Source: CAIXMG01 sp964628065 (GTDB lineage Bacteria; Patescibacteriota; Minisyncoccia; Phycocordibacterales; UBA1006). Taken from it: a DNA stretch of 9,050 bases. A program made the position numbers and the translations under genes. The notes beneath the pieces were generated by a model. That model was not told the origin of the DNA. It ran no database searches and was given only the letters and a program-made list of their open reading frames with translations. The DNA is taken from contig CAZVLM010000023.1 of assembly GCA_964628065.1 (NCBI GenBank), positions 1-9,050 of the forward strand, in the 5' to 3' direction. How positions within the stretch are numbered: the first letter of the stretch is position 1; every line of letters starts with the position of its first letter. Positions 1 to 5,866 of the stretch are shown here, piece by piece.

Positions 1-20
1 CTTCGTTTACGCCGTGGCAT
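1..20 (-). CDS. Possible 5' end of a divergent gene (partial)
   Basis: Reading leftwards, an ATG at 20 (or the adjacent in-frame ATG at 23) opens a frame M-P-R-R-K-R that leaves the window after six codons. It is proposed because the DNA just upstream on this strand holds a TATAAT (34-29) eight bases before the ATG, the leaderless arrangement seen elsewhere in the window, and a second TGCTATACT extended -10 at 48-40. The very basic start would suit a ribosomal or nucleic-acid-binding protein, but seven codons cannot identify a family. It could equally be chance. Confidence 0.3.
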
Positions 21-28
21 CATATTCA

Positions 29-48
29 ATTATATATTAAGTATAGCA
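29..48 (-). promoter_or_regulatory. Candidate tandem -10 elements facing left
   Basis: On the minus strand there is TGCTATACT (48-40), followed by TATAAT (34-29). The 12-mer TGCTATACTTAA occurs again in the glutaredoxin promoter (6182-6171). No good -35 is visible for either element. They would serve a gene leaving the window on the left. Confidence 0.4.
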
Positions 49-96
49 AAATATTGTAGAAAGTGCTATGACAGGGCTTTATTTTTAAGCCTAAAA

Positions 97-105
97 TGGT
101 ATAGT
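97..105 (+). promoter_or_regulatory. valS extended -10, leaderless
   Basis: TGG-TATAGT forms an extended -10 whose last base is seven bases before the valS ATG at 113. Transcription would therefore start at or next to the A of the ATG. No -35 better than three matches is visible. A weak 6-bp hairpin (74-79 with 87-92) overlies the -35 zone. Confidence 0.6.
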
Positions 106-112
106 AACCCTT

Positions 113-2353
113 ATGGAAAAACCTCAATTCGAGAACCGGAACAACCTGCCGGACAAATTATTAAAGCCGTACAGCCCTGCCGAAACAGAGCGGTCAATCT
201 ACCAAACATGGGAAGATTCAGGATTATTTAATCCTGACGTTTGCATTGAAAAAGGATTCACCAAGCCTGATGCCGAGCACTTCTCTATCGTGCTTCCTCC
301 ACCGAATGTAACTGGTGTACTTCATCTAGGACACGCGTACGAAGACTCCCTTCAAGATGCCGTGATCCGATTCCAGCGCATGCGGGGAAAAAAAGCACTT
401 TGGATTCCGGGAACTGACTCTGCAGCGATTGCTACACAATCCCGTGTAGAAAAAGATATTCAGAAAAATGAGGGTCTTACTCGCCACGACTTAGGACGTG
501 AAGAGCTCGTGAAACGAGTTTCGGCATTCGCAAAACAAAGTGAAAATACTATTTTAAATCAAGTTCGCAAAATGGGAGCTTCTTTGGATTGGAGTCGCTA
601 TGCCTATACGCTTGATGACACACGAAACAAAGCTGTATTTACCGCTTTCAAAAACATGTACGACGCTGGACTTATTTATCGAGGTCATCGTATCGTAAAC
701 TGGGATCCAAAAGGTCAAACTACTGTTTCCGATGATGAAATTACTTACGAAGAACGAACCGCAAAGCTTTACACATTTAAATATTCAAAGGATTTCCCTA
801 TTGCAATCTCTACCACTCGACCTGAAACAAAAGTTGGAGATACTGCCGTTGCAGTTCATCCAGATGATACACGTTACCAGGCATTCATCGGAAAGGAATA
901 CGACATTGAATTTTGCGGAGTGCCTTTGCATATAAAAATTATTGCAGACAAAGCTGTTGAACCAGAATTTGGAACAGGGGCACTTGGAGTTACACCAGCC
1001 CATTCAATGATCGACTGGGAAATTGCTGATCGTCACAATCTGCCACGACCTCAAGTTATTAATGAGTACGCAAAAATGATGATTGGCGACGAACGACTGA
1101 TGGGCAAAAAAGTATCGGATGCGAGAGAGATTATTGTTGATTACTTAAAATCTGAAGGACTCCTTGAAGCCGAACAGGAAAACCCACAGAACATTGCTAC
1201 CGCAGAACGAACTGGAGGAATTATCGAGCCGTTGCCGAAACTACAATGGTTCGTTGCCGTGGATAAAAAATTCCCTATGGGACACTCTGAAATCCCTGGA
1301 ATTAAAACAGGTGAAGAAGTCACCCTTAAACAGATTATGCAGACGTCCGTAGAAGCTGGCGGCGTATCAATGCCTCAAGAAAGTTTCAAGAAGGTATATT
1401 TCAACTGGATCGGCAACCTCCACGACTGGTGCATCTCGCGACAGATCTGGTTCGGACATCGAATTCCGGTTTGGTATAAGAAAGACTCAGCGGAAATCTA
1501 CTGCGGACTCGAAAGTCCTTCAGAAGAAGGTTGGGAGCAAGATTCTGACGTGCTTGATACTTGGTTCTCGTCAGCGCTTTGGACATTTTCTACATTAGGA
1601 TGGCCAGATGCAACCGCTGACTTATCACAGTTTCACCCAACATCATTCATGTCCCCTGCCTATGAGATTCTTGCACTATGGGTATCGCGCATGGTTCTTA
1701 TGAGCGGATTTCACTTAGGACAAGTTCCGTTCAAGACAGTAATGTTCCATGGAATTGTACGCGATGCACAAGGACGAAAATTCAGTAAATCTCTTGGTAA
1801 CGGTATTGATCCGTTGGATGTTATTGCAAAGTACGGAGCTGACGCGCTTCGCATGGGACTCCTTTCAGGGACCGCTATTGGAAACGATATTACCTTTGAC
1901 GAAAATAAAGTTCGCGCGTATTCAAAGTTTTCAAATAAAATGTGGAATGCAACTCGATTCGTGCTTGATAATATTGCAGACTTAGATTTATCTGAGCCTA
2001 TGGTATTTGATTCAGAAGACCAGCAGTCGCATGATGAACTTTCAGTATTACTTAAAGAAATCACTGCCGAGATGGAAGAATATAAGCTTTATCTCGTTAC
2101 AGAAAAACTCTACCACTACTTCTGGCACACATTCGCCGATATTCTTATCGAGAGATCTAAACTTAAAATTGCAGAAGGGTCTGCGAAGACAAGTGCGCAG
2201 TGGCTACTGTATACACAGCTCACAACTCTTATTAAGGCACTTCATCCATTCATGCCGTTCGTAACAGAGGAAATCTGGAGCATGCTTCCAAAGCAGTCTG
2301 AATCTGTGACAACGGGAGAAAAATTGCTTATAATAGAGTCATGGCCAGCGTAA
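113..2353 (+). CDS. valS: Valyl-tRNA synthetase, short form
   Basis: Charges tRNA-Val with valine in the cytoplasm, with ATP. It is a class Ia synthetase. The HIGH signature is HLGH at residues 71-74 within PPPNVTGVLHLGH. The KMSKS loop reads KFSKS (556-560). The editing (CP1) domain is present, with TTRPETKVGD and a GTGALGVTPAH segment followed by a conserved Asp. The segments FNWIGNLHDWCISRQIWFGHRIPVWY and DVLDTWFSSALWTFSTLGWP are typical ValRS. The anticodon-binding domain follows and ends with PFMPFVTEEIW. At 746 residues it is shorter than most bacterial ValRS (about 850-950), because the usual C-terminal coiled-coil arm is absent. The stop comes shortly after the anticodon domain. GTDSAAIATQ replaces the common GTDHAGIATQ. 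Its last 13 bases overlap the next gene. The start at 113 has no Shine-Dalgarno but sits seven bases after a -10 element. Confidence 0.97.
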   Translation: MEKPQFENRNNLPDKLLKPYSPAETERSIYQTWEDSGLFNPDVCIEKGFTKPDAEHFSIVLPPPNVTGVLHLGHAYEDSLQDAVIRFQRMRGKKALWIPGTDSAAIATQSRVEKDIQKNEGLTRHDLGREELVKRVSAFAKQSENTILNQVRKMGASLDWSRYAYTLDDTRNKAVFTAFKNMYDAGLIYRGHRIVNWDPKGQTTVSDDEITYEERTAKLYTFKYSKDFPIAISTTRPETKVGDTAVAVHPDDTRYQAFIGKEYDIEFCGVPLHIKIIADKAVEPEFGTGALGVTPAHSMIDWEIADRHNLPRPQVINEYAKMMIGDERLMGKKVSDAREIIVDYLKSEGLLEAEQENPQNIATAERTGGIIEPLPKLQWFVAVDKKFPMGHSEIPGIKTGEEVTLKQIMQTSVEAGGVSMPQESFKKVYFNWIGNLHDWCISRQIWFGHRIPVWYKKDSAEIYCGLESPSEEGWEQDSDVLDTWFSSALWTFSTLGWPDATADLSQFHPTSFMSPAYEILALWVSRMVLMSGFHLGQVPFKTVMFHGIVRDAQGRKFSKSLGNGIDPLDVIAKYGADALRMGLLSGTAIGNDITFDENKVRAYSKFSNKMWNATRFVLDNIADLDLSEPMVFDSEDQQSHDELSVLLKEITAEMEEYKLYLVTEKLYHYFWHTFADILIERSKLKIAEGSAKTSAQWLLYTQLTTLIKALHPFMPFVTEEIWSMLPKQSESVTTGEKLLIIESWPA
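2306..2334 (+). promoter_or_regulatory. Promoter inside 3' end of valS for the PrsW gene
   Basis: GTGACA (2306-2311, five of six matches to TTGACA), a 17-base spacer and a perfect TATAAT (2329-2334) lie within valS coding sequence. The -10 ends six bases before the ATG at 2341. It would produce a nearly leaderless mRNA for the PrsW-like gene, independent of valS. Confidence 0.65.
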
Positions 2354-3057
2354 GCATAACCACGATCATGTTCGCCGTATTAGGCGGAGCTGTTCCCACA
2401 TTCTTGTGGCTGTGGTTTTGGCTGTCACGAGACGATCAGGCAGAGCCTGGATTCGTTCTTACTCTTGCGTTTATAGCAGGAGCGCTTTCGGTGCTTGCCC
2501 TATTTCCTTTGCGTCATTTCGCAGAAGGACTTATGCTCGGACCGAACGAGACAATAATTCTTTATGCTGCTCTTGAAGAAATTTCGAAATTCGTCGTCGT
2601 AGCCCTCATCACATTCGGAAGCGCTTCACTTATTGAAGCTACTGACTACACGATTTATCTTGTAACTGGCGCGCTGGGATTTTCAGCTCTAGAAAATACG
2701 TTCTATCTTATTAGTCCTCTTATTGAAAAACAACCACTTCAATCGATTATTGTTACGGGAAACCTGCGATTCTTCGGCGCTACGGTTCTTCACACCATTT
2801 CTGTGGCAATTGTCGGTGTGTTCTTAGGAATGGCATTCAAATCAGGTTTTTTATGGAAATTTTTACACGCAATTATGGGTCTTGTAATAGGAATTAGCTT
2901 GCACAGCGGGTTCAATTATTTTATAATGCAGAATACAAAGCAAGGTACTCTTATCGCCATTGCTGGAATATGGTTTGTCGCCGTTATTGTCATCTTGATT
3001 TTCGATCGACTTCGCGCATTCCATGAAACTATTGCCGTGCAGGAATATAAACTCTAA
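2341..3057 (+). CDS. PrsW-family intramembrane metalloprotease
   Basis: Polytopic membrane protein of 238 residues with about seven or eight hydrophobic spans. The PrsW signatures appear in order: EE..K (E79, E80, K83) at the start of a span, a conserved E-N pair (118-119), R..H with H151 in a span, and H188...N192 (LHSGFNY). In characterised relatives such as Bacillus PrsW these Glu/His residues are thought to bind the catalytic metal, and the enzyme performs site-1 cleavage of an anti-sigma factor. The substrate here is unknown and no anti-sigma factor is visible in the window. The family also includes proteins without proven protease activity. The gene overlaps valS by 13 bases in another frame, has its own likely promoter and no Shine-Dalgarno. 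It is followed after 27 bases by the Hsp20 gene, which suggests a shared envelope or protein-stress transcript. Confidence 0.85.
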   Translation: MASVSITTIMFAVLGGAVPTFLWLWFWLSRDDQAEPGFVLTLAFIAGALSVLALFPLRHFAEGLMLGPNETIILYAALEEISKFVVVALITFGSASLIEATDYTIYLVTGALGFSALENTFYLISPLIEKQPLQSIIVTGNLRFFGATVLHTISVAIVGVFLGMAFKSGFLWKFLHAIMGLVIGISLHSGFNYFIMQNTKQGTLIAIAGIWFVAVIVILIFDRLRAFHETIAVQEYKL

Positions 3058-3084
3058 CCACCTTAATTATCTTTCAAAATATCT

Positions 3085-3603
3085 ATGAACAATCCTACAA
3101 AAAAACGATCATTCTTCGAACGACTTACTGGCAGCATCCGCATGGAGGATGATGAGCAGGTTATTGCCGCGCCTACCCGCAAAGCAAGTCTTTACAGTAA
3201 GTATGACGAGGACTATGAAGATGACGAGACCGTAGAAGCCTCTATTGAAATCGCGTCTGAAGAATCGGACGAGCCGGTAGAAGCTCAGCTTGCCGTAGAT
3301 GTGTATGAAACCAATAATGAAATTGTGGTTAAAACCATGACGGCGGGAGTTAAGAAAGAAGATCTCCAGATTTCCGTCTCACGAGAACAGCTTACCATCC
3401 GCGGAAAGCGAGATAACGAACCTCGAGCTTACCAGCACACCTATCACTCGCAGGAGCTCTTCTGGGGAACATTCTCTCGAACCGTAGACCTTCCAGATGA
3501 AGTGGACATCGAACAAGCTTCTGCAACGGAACATCATGGACTTGTAACCATCAAACTTCCTAAGTTTGATAAGAAGAAGCAAGCGACTCTTAAGATTCAG
3601 TAA
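3085..3603 (+). CDS. hsp20: Small heat shock protein, Hsp20/alpha-crystallin
   Basis: ATP-independent holdase chaperone that keeps unfolding proteins soluble and normally forms oligomers. The alpha-crystallin domain spans roughly residues 66-172. It begins AQLAVDVYETNNEIVVKTM and includes GVKKEDLQISV, LTIRGKR and FSRTVDLPDEVD. It ends with the hallmark GLVTIKLPK. The last residues (LKIQ) resemble the I-x-I tail motif that docks subunits together. The first 65 residues are unusual: a short basic, aromatic start (KKRSFFERLTGSIRM), then a stretch rich in Asp and Glu, likely disordered. I have the impression of similar acidic N-termini in Parcubacteria Hsp20s, but cannot check this. The gene follows the PrsW gene by 27 bases with no promoter or Shine-Dalgarno of its own, so it is probably co-transcribed. 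A strong terminator follows four bases after the stop. Confidence 0.93.
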   Translation: MNNPTKKRSFFERLTGSIRMEDDEQVIAAPTRKASLYSKYDEDYEDDETVEASIEIASEESDEPVEAQLAVDVYETNNEIVVKTMTAGVKKEDLQISVSREQLTIRGKRDNEPRAYQHTYHSQELFWGTFSRTVDLPDEVDIEQASATEHHGLVTIKLPKFDKKKQATLKIQ

Positions 3604-3606
3604 CAT

Positions 3607-3640
3607 AAAAAGCCGCATCACGTGCGGCTTTTTATTTTGT
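3607..3640. terminator. Bidirectional intrinsic terminator
   Basis: A perfect 11-bp stem, AAAAAGCCGCA (3607-3617) with TGCGGCTTTTT (3623-3633), has a 5-base loop and further Ts. The A-run on the left gives a U-tract on the other strand too, so it can end both the hsp20 transcript and the converging gene that stops at 3651. Confidence 0.9.
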
Positions 3641-3650
3641 TTTTACGCAT

Positions 3651-4076
3651 TTAATTTAATGGATCTTCTACTTCAACATTCGGTGCAATTCGTTCACTAT
3701 ATACGGCCGTAGTGCTTGAGGGATTTTTTGCAAAAATTCCGAATGACCAAATATTATGTCCATTTTCACCAACGGTGCCCATTACCCTGTAACCCGTCCA
3801 GGTGATATTTTGATCAATCTCAAGCAAGTCTATAATAAAAGCTAGTATTGCATGATCAGGACCTTCAAGAAACTGGTCAAATTGCATTTCAGAGGTGTTA
3901 TGCTTTTTGCAAATTTCATTAAAGTTACTTTTTCTATCACTATCAACCGTATACACCTTTTCATCGTCATCGTAAGTATCGGGATAATTATATTGACGTA
4001 TAATCATATACCTTGCGTTTCCACGGCACCACATTTCGCCGATCTTATACGGCCTGGCTGTAAATACTCTTTTCAT
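3651..4076 (-). CDS. Hypothetical protein, 141 aa
   Basis: I do not recognise this protein. With the start at 4076 it begins MKRVFTARPYKIGEMWCRGN. It is soluble-looking, without signal peptide or membrane span. It has an acidic patch (DTYDDDEK) near residue 40, two cysteines (C17 and one in the EICKKHN segment) and several Trp/Gly in the C-terminal half. A start at 4121 would add 15 residues (MLKSFRYKFFIKKIT), but a consensus promoter lies across that codon, with transcription predicted to begin near 4105. The 4076 ATG is therefore preferred, with a leader of about 29 bases and no Shine-Dalgarno. It follows the NUDIX gene in the same direction and converges on hsp20. Its DNA is more AT-rich than the flanking housekeeping genes, as in the NUDIX gene, so the pair may be an acquired segment. 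That is inference only. Confidence 0.7.
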   Translation of the reverse strand: MKRVFTARPYKIGEMWCRGNARYMIIRQYNYPDTYDDDEKVYTVDSDRKSNFNEICKKHNTSEMQFDQFLEGPDHAILAFIIDLLEIDQNITWTGYRVMGTVGENGHNIWSFGIFAKNPSSTTAVYSERIAPNVEVEDPLN

Positions 4077-4111
4077 TGTTATCTTTTTAATAAAGAATTT
4101 ATATCGAAAAG

Positions 4112-4140
4112 ATTTTAACATTTTAATTTTATTATGTCAA
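4112..4140 (-). promoter_or_regulatory. Consensus promoter for the 141-aa hypothetical gene
   Basis: A perfect TTGACA -35 (4140-4135), a 17-base spacer and TAAAAT -10 (4117-4112, five of six) predict a start near 4105. The -35 sits inside a 7-bp inverted repeat, TTTTATT (4127-4133) with AATAAAA (4139-4145), which could be an operator. In such AT-rich DNA it could also be chance. Confidence 0.7.
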
Positions 4141-4150
4141 TAAAAGCTTA

Positions 4151-4672
4151 CTATAGCAGAAGAACCTCTCTCGCCTTCTTGATAAAAAATAAATGAGTTT
4201 TTGCATTGTAATAACTTCCCTGAAAAGTATCGTTGGTCCTGTCTTCTTGAGAATTTTCTAGACTTTTAATAAATTCTTCCAGATATTTTATCGCATTGTC
4301 AAATGTCTGCCATATTGCATAACGATCTTGCTCATTATCCTGTGTGGTGGTACGCGGTGCTAGTTCGCCTACTTTATTTGCAATGAATCCATGGACTTCA
4401 TATCTTTTCTTAAGTTCATCACGATATTGAATCACTGTACCGAGCGATCTTAGGTTTTCAATCGAAACACCTGCTTCTTCCATACATTCCCTTCTCAGGC
4501 CTTCTTCGATCGTTTCACCTGCGTCAACGCCTCCGCCGATAAGAAAATTTGGAAATAATAATATTTCGTTTTTCTCATTTAAGATGACAGCCTTGACCGT
4601 AAGGCGCGTCGTATAATCATCTGGCACAAAATCATTTGCATTAATAACGAGCAGCGGTTGTAACTTATTCAT
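4151..4672 (-). CDS. NUDIX hydrolase
   Basis: Hydrolyses a nucleoside diphosphate linked to another group (X), using a divalent metal. The NUDIX box G-x5-E-x7-R-E-U-x-E-E-x-G-U is complete at residues 47-69: GGVDAGE, then RECMEEAGV. The catalytic-helix acidic residues E62, E65 and E66 are intact. The only deviation is Cys63 where an aliphatic residue is usual. The protein is 173 residues, a normal single-domain size. LTVKAVILNEKNEILLF before the box forms the expected beta strands. Substrate cannot be assigned from sequence: oxidised nucleotides, ADP-ribose or diadenosine polyphosphates are all possible, and the box alone does not discriminate. No Shine-Dalgarno is seen, and no clear -10 at the leaderless distance. 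The start at 4672 is the only convincing one. Confidence 0.9.
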   Translation of the reverse strand: MNKLQPLLVINANDFVPDDYTTRLTVKAVILNEKNEILLFPNFLIGGGVDAGETIEEGLRRECMEEAGVSIENLRSLGTVIQYRDELKKRYEVHGFIANKVGELAPRTTTQDNEQDRYAIWQTFDNAIKYLEEFIKSLENSQEDRTNDTFQGSYYNAKTHLFFIKKAREVLLL

Positions 4673-4689
4673 AGTAAATAAAAGTTATG

Positions 4690-4734
4690 CTAATACACCC
4701 CCTTTGACTTGAGGGGCCAAAGGGGGTGTATTAG
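4690..4734. repeat. 17-bp perfect inverted repeat
   Basis: CTAATACACCCCCTTTG (4690-4706) is matched exactly by its reverse complement (4718-4734) around an 11-base loop (4707-4717). It lies 3' of tRNA-Phe and 5' of the NUDIX gene. The RNA hairpin would be very stable, with five consecutive G-C pairs. Neither strand has a directly following U-tract, so it is not a standard intrinsic terminator. It may be a tRNA 3' processing or termination structure, a relic of a small mobile repeat, or a control element for the NUDIX gene. Confidence 0.85.
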
Positions 4735-4757
4735 ATTTAATTGTATATCAGGCGAAA

Positions 4758-4833
4758 TGGTGCCGAGGGCGAGACTCGAACTCGCGACCCCATCCTCTTC
4801 AGGGATATGCTCTACCAACTGAGCTACCTCGGC
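4758..4833 (-). tRNA. tRNA-Phe (GAA), CCA encoded
   Basis: Full cloverleaf of 76 nt. The acceptor GCCGAGG pairs with CCTCGGC, the D arm is GCTC/GAGC with AGTTGGTA, and the T arm is GCGAG/CTCGC with TTCGAGT. The anticodon stem TATCC/GGATG carries one T-G wobble at its base. Its loop, CTGAAGA, gives anticodon GAA (Phe). The discriminator is A, followed by a genome-encoded CCA (4760-4758). Confidence 0.96.
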
Positions 4834-4871
4834 AAATGGAAAGTCTTAGGACAACCTAAAACTGCTTCCCT

Positions 4872-4899
4872 AGTATACAGAAATCCCTGTAAATTTCAA
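4872..4899 (-). promoter_or_regulatory. tRNA-Phe promoter
   Basis: TTGAAA (4899-4894), a 16-base spacer and TATACT (4877-4872) predict a start near 4865, about 32 bases before the mature tRNA. A 5-bp hairpin (4846-4850 with 4855-4859) sits in the pre-tRNA leader. The promoter starts immediately after the stop codon of the 92-aa membrane protein. Confidence 0.7.
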
Positions 4900-4900
4900 C

Positions 4901-5179
4901 TTATTGGGCCGGCGCATCCTTTGATGACCCTACGATGCTCGTAAAGGCCGAGATCTGCCCCAGAGTTCCTGCAACGCGGTCTCGCGCTTCTTTAAGGTAT
5001 GGAAACGCGTAAAACGTCCCGAGGAGTGCTGCAATAATAATCGCTGACCAATAAAACGCAGTCCAATTGCGCTGCCATCGCTGGCGTCGATCAATCTTAA
5101 TTAAGTATTCCCTGTTCTCTTTTGAAACACGCAATGTTTCAATAAGTATTTTTTCTAGTTCTTGATCGTTCATGTCCAT
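4901..5179 (-). CDS. Small single-span membrane protein, 92 aa
   Basis: I do not recognise a named family. The first 30 residues look like an amphipathic or coiled-coil helix (ELEKILIETLRVSKENREYLIKID). A basic aromatic stretch, RRQRWQRNW (31-39), follows, then one membrane span at about 41-61. Residues 62-92 form a short polar tail. The basic cluster before the span suggests the N-terminus faces the cytoplasm. This layout suggests a membrane-anchored helper or scaffold, but function is unknown. A TATAAT lies nine bases before the ATG at 5179. The second in-frame ATG at 5173 would shorten it by two residues. A terminator isolates it from the upstream MaoC-like gene. Confidence 0.8.
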   Translation of the reverse strand: MDMNDQELEKILIETLRVSKENREYLIKIDRRQRWQRNWTAFYWSAIIIAALLGTFYAFPYLKEARDRVAGTLGQISAFTSIVGSSKDAPAQ

Positions 5180-5188
5180 ATATAAATT

Positions 5189-5197
5189 ATTATAACA
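5189..5197 (-). promoter_or_regulatory. Extended -10 for the 92-aa membrane protein
   Basis: TGT-TATAAT (5197-5189) is a perfect extended -10 that ends nine bases before the ATG at 5179, predicting a leader of three or four bases at most. The -35 is poor (TTTAAT) and overlaps the preceding terminator. Confidence 0.6.
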
Positions 5198-5208
5198 TTT
5201 ATTAGACT

Positions 5209-5238
5209 TAAATTAAAAGTCCGCCATTATGCGGACTT
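5209..5238 (-). terminator. Intrinsic terminator after MaoC-like gene
   Basis: An 8-bp stem, AAGTCCGC with GCGGACTT (5217-5224 and 5231-5238), has a 6-base loop. On the minus strand it is followed by TTAATTT. It lies seven bases after the stop at 5245. Confidence 0.75.
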
Positions 5239-5244
5239 AAAAAG

Positions 5245-5682
5245 TTAAGCGGCGAGAAAATACAATAATTTAAGTTGTGCTTTCAACAGGACTTGAGCAT
5301 CTTCACTTCGAAGCTCATACTCCCAAATAACTTTAATGCGCTCGCCTTGGTCTTGCACAAAAGTTATTTTAAGAACCGGAATGATCCGCTGTCCTACGTA
5401 AATAGGCTGTAAAAATTTTGCGTTTATTACTTCGGCAATAGTCGGGTCTGTGCCCTTAATCAAGCATACTTGCTTATGAAAGCCTCCGAAGAGATCTAAT
5501 GACAATAGTCCTTGCACTGCAGGCGCTATAAACTTGGTCGTAGAAACAGAATTATGGTCATTAACGTCTCCGGTTACTTTTCCAAACTGATCAATCTTTT
5601 GCTGGTCGAGAATAATGCTCGGTACTTTCAGTTCTTCGTTAAGGAATACATTAAGATCCTCAAGAGTAGTTATTTTTTGCAT
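5245..5682 (-). CDS. MaoC/NodN-like hot-dog fold protein, altered active site
   Basis: 145 residues. The N-terminal half matches MaoC-type (R)-specific hydratases and NodN-like proteins: a leader helix, then ILDQQKIDQFGKVTGD (25-39), followed later by LLSLDLFGGF. The C-terminal half (FLQPIYVGQRIIPVLKI, then alternating strands) fits the hot-dog sheet. Such enzymes hydrate trans-2-enoyl thioesters using an Asp and a His in a D-x-N-P-[IL]-H or D-x-Q-W-I-H motif. Here the motif reads G-D-V-N-D-H (38-43): Asp39 is kept, but the His is one residue too close and the following loop is shortened. Catalysis is therefore doubtful, and the protein may instead bind acyl thioesters or act structurally. 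It is 57 bases downstream of tRNA-Arg on the same strand, and has its own terminator. No Shine-Dalgarno is seen. Confidence 0.75.
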   Translation of the reverse strand: MQKITTLEDLNVFLNEELKVPSIILDQQKIDQFGKVTGDVNDHNSVSTTKFIAPAVQGLLSLDLFGGFHKQVCLIKGTDPTIAEVINAKFLQPIYVGQRIIPVLKITFVQDQGERIKVIWEYELRSEDAQVLLKAQLKLLYFLAA

Positions 5683-5706
5683 TTTAAAAAAGTTAAGTTC
5701 GCAATT

Positions 5707-5735
5707 ACCCTACCAATAATATTACCTTTCGTCAA
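5707..5735 (-). promoter_or_regulatory. Candidate promoter for MaoC-like gene
   Basis: TTGACG (5735-5730, five of six), a 17-base spacer and TAGGGT (5712-5707) preceded by TGG form an extended -10. The -10 itself is poor (three of six). It starts just after the 3' end of tRNA-Arg and would give a leader of about 18 bases. Confidence 0.35.
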
Positions 5736-5739
5736 TCTG

Positions 5740-5811
5740 TGCCCTCAGTACGAATCGAACGTGCATCTTTTCCTTAGGACGGAACTGCTCTATCCATTGA
5801 GCTATGAGGGC
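5740..5811 (-). tRNA. tRNA-Arg (CCU), no encoded CCA
   Basis: Cloverleaf of 72 nt to the discriminator. The acceptor GCCCTCA pairs with TGAGGGC, and the D arm GCTC/GAGC has loop AATGGATA. The anticodon loop GTCCTAA gives CCU, which reads AGG. The T loop is TTCGATT. Two stem mismatches are visible: G27-A43 in the anticodon stem and C50-A64 in the T stem. The bases after the discriminator A are CAG, so CCA must be added by an enzyme. All key invariant positions (T33, GG in the D loop, TTC) are present, so it is probably functional. Confidence 0.9.
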
Positions 5812-5827
5812 GGAATTTTTACTTGAT

Positions 5828-5850
5828 AAATAAAAACGCTTTCTTAAGCG
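5828..5850 (-). terminator. Intrinsic terminator after glutaredoxin gene
   Basis: On the minus strand, CGCTT (5850-5846), a 4-base loop and AAGCG (5841-5837) are followed by TTTTTATTT. The stem is short but the U-tract is good. It separates the glutaredoxin gene from tRNA-Arg. Confidence 0.65.
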
Positions 5851-5866
5851 CCTTTATCCTAGCATA

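Noticed and set aside
74..92. Hairpin upstream of valS as a T-box or terminator
   Set aside because: Only six base pairs with no U-tract, and it lies upstream of the predicted transcription start.
1711..2064. 117-codon open frame antisense to valS
   Set aside because: Low-complexity Ser-rich shadow of a strongly conserved ValRS segment that includes the KMSKS loop.
4690..4734. Inverted repeat as an intrinsic terminator of tRNA-Phe
   Set aside because: The stem is strong, but neither strand has a U-tract directly after it, so it is listed as a repeat only.
4741..4944. Open frame of 67 codons on the plus strand
   Set aside because: It runs antisense through tRNA-Phe; the GAEGETRTRDP-type peptide is the well-known artefact of translating a tRNA.
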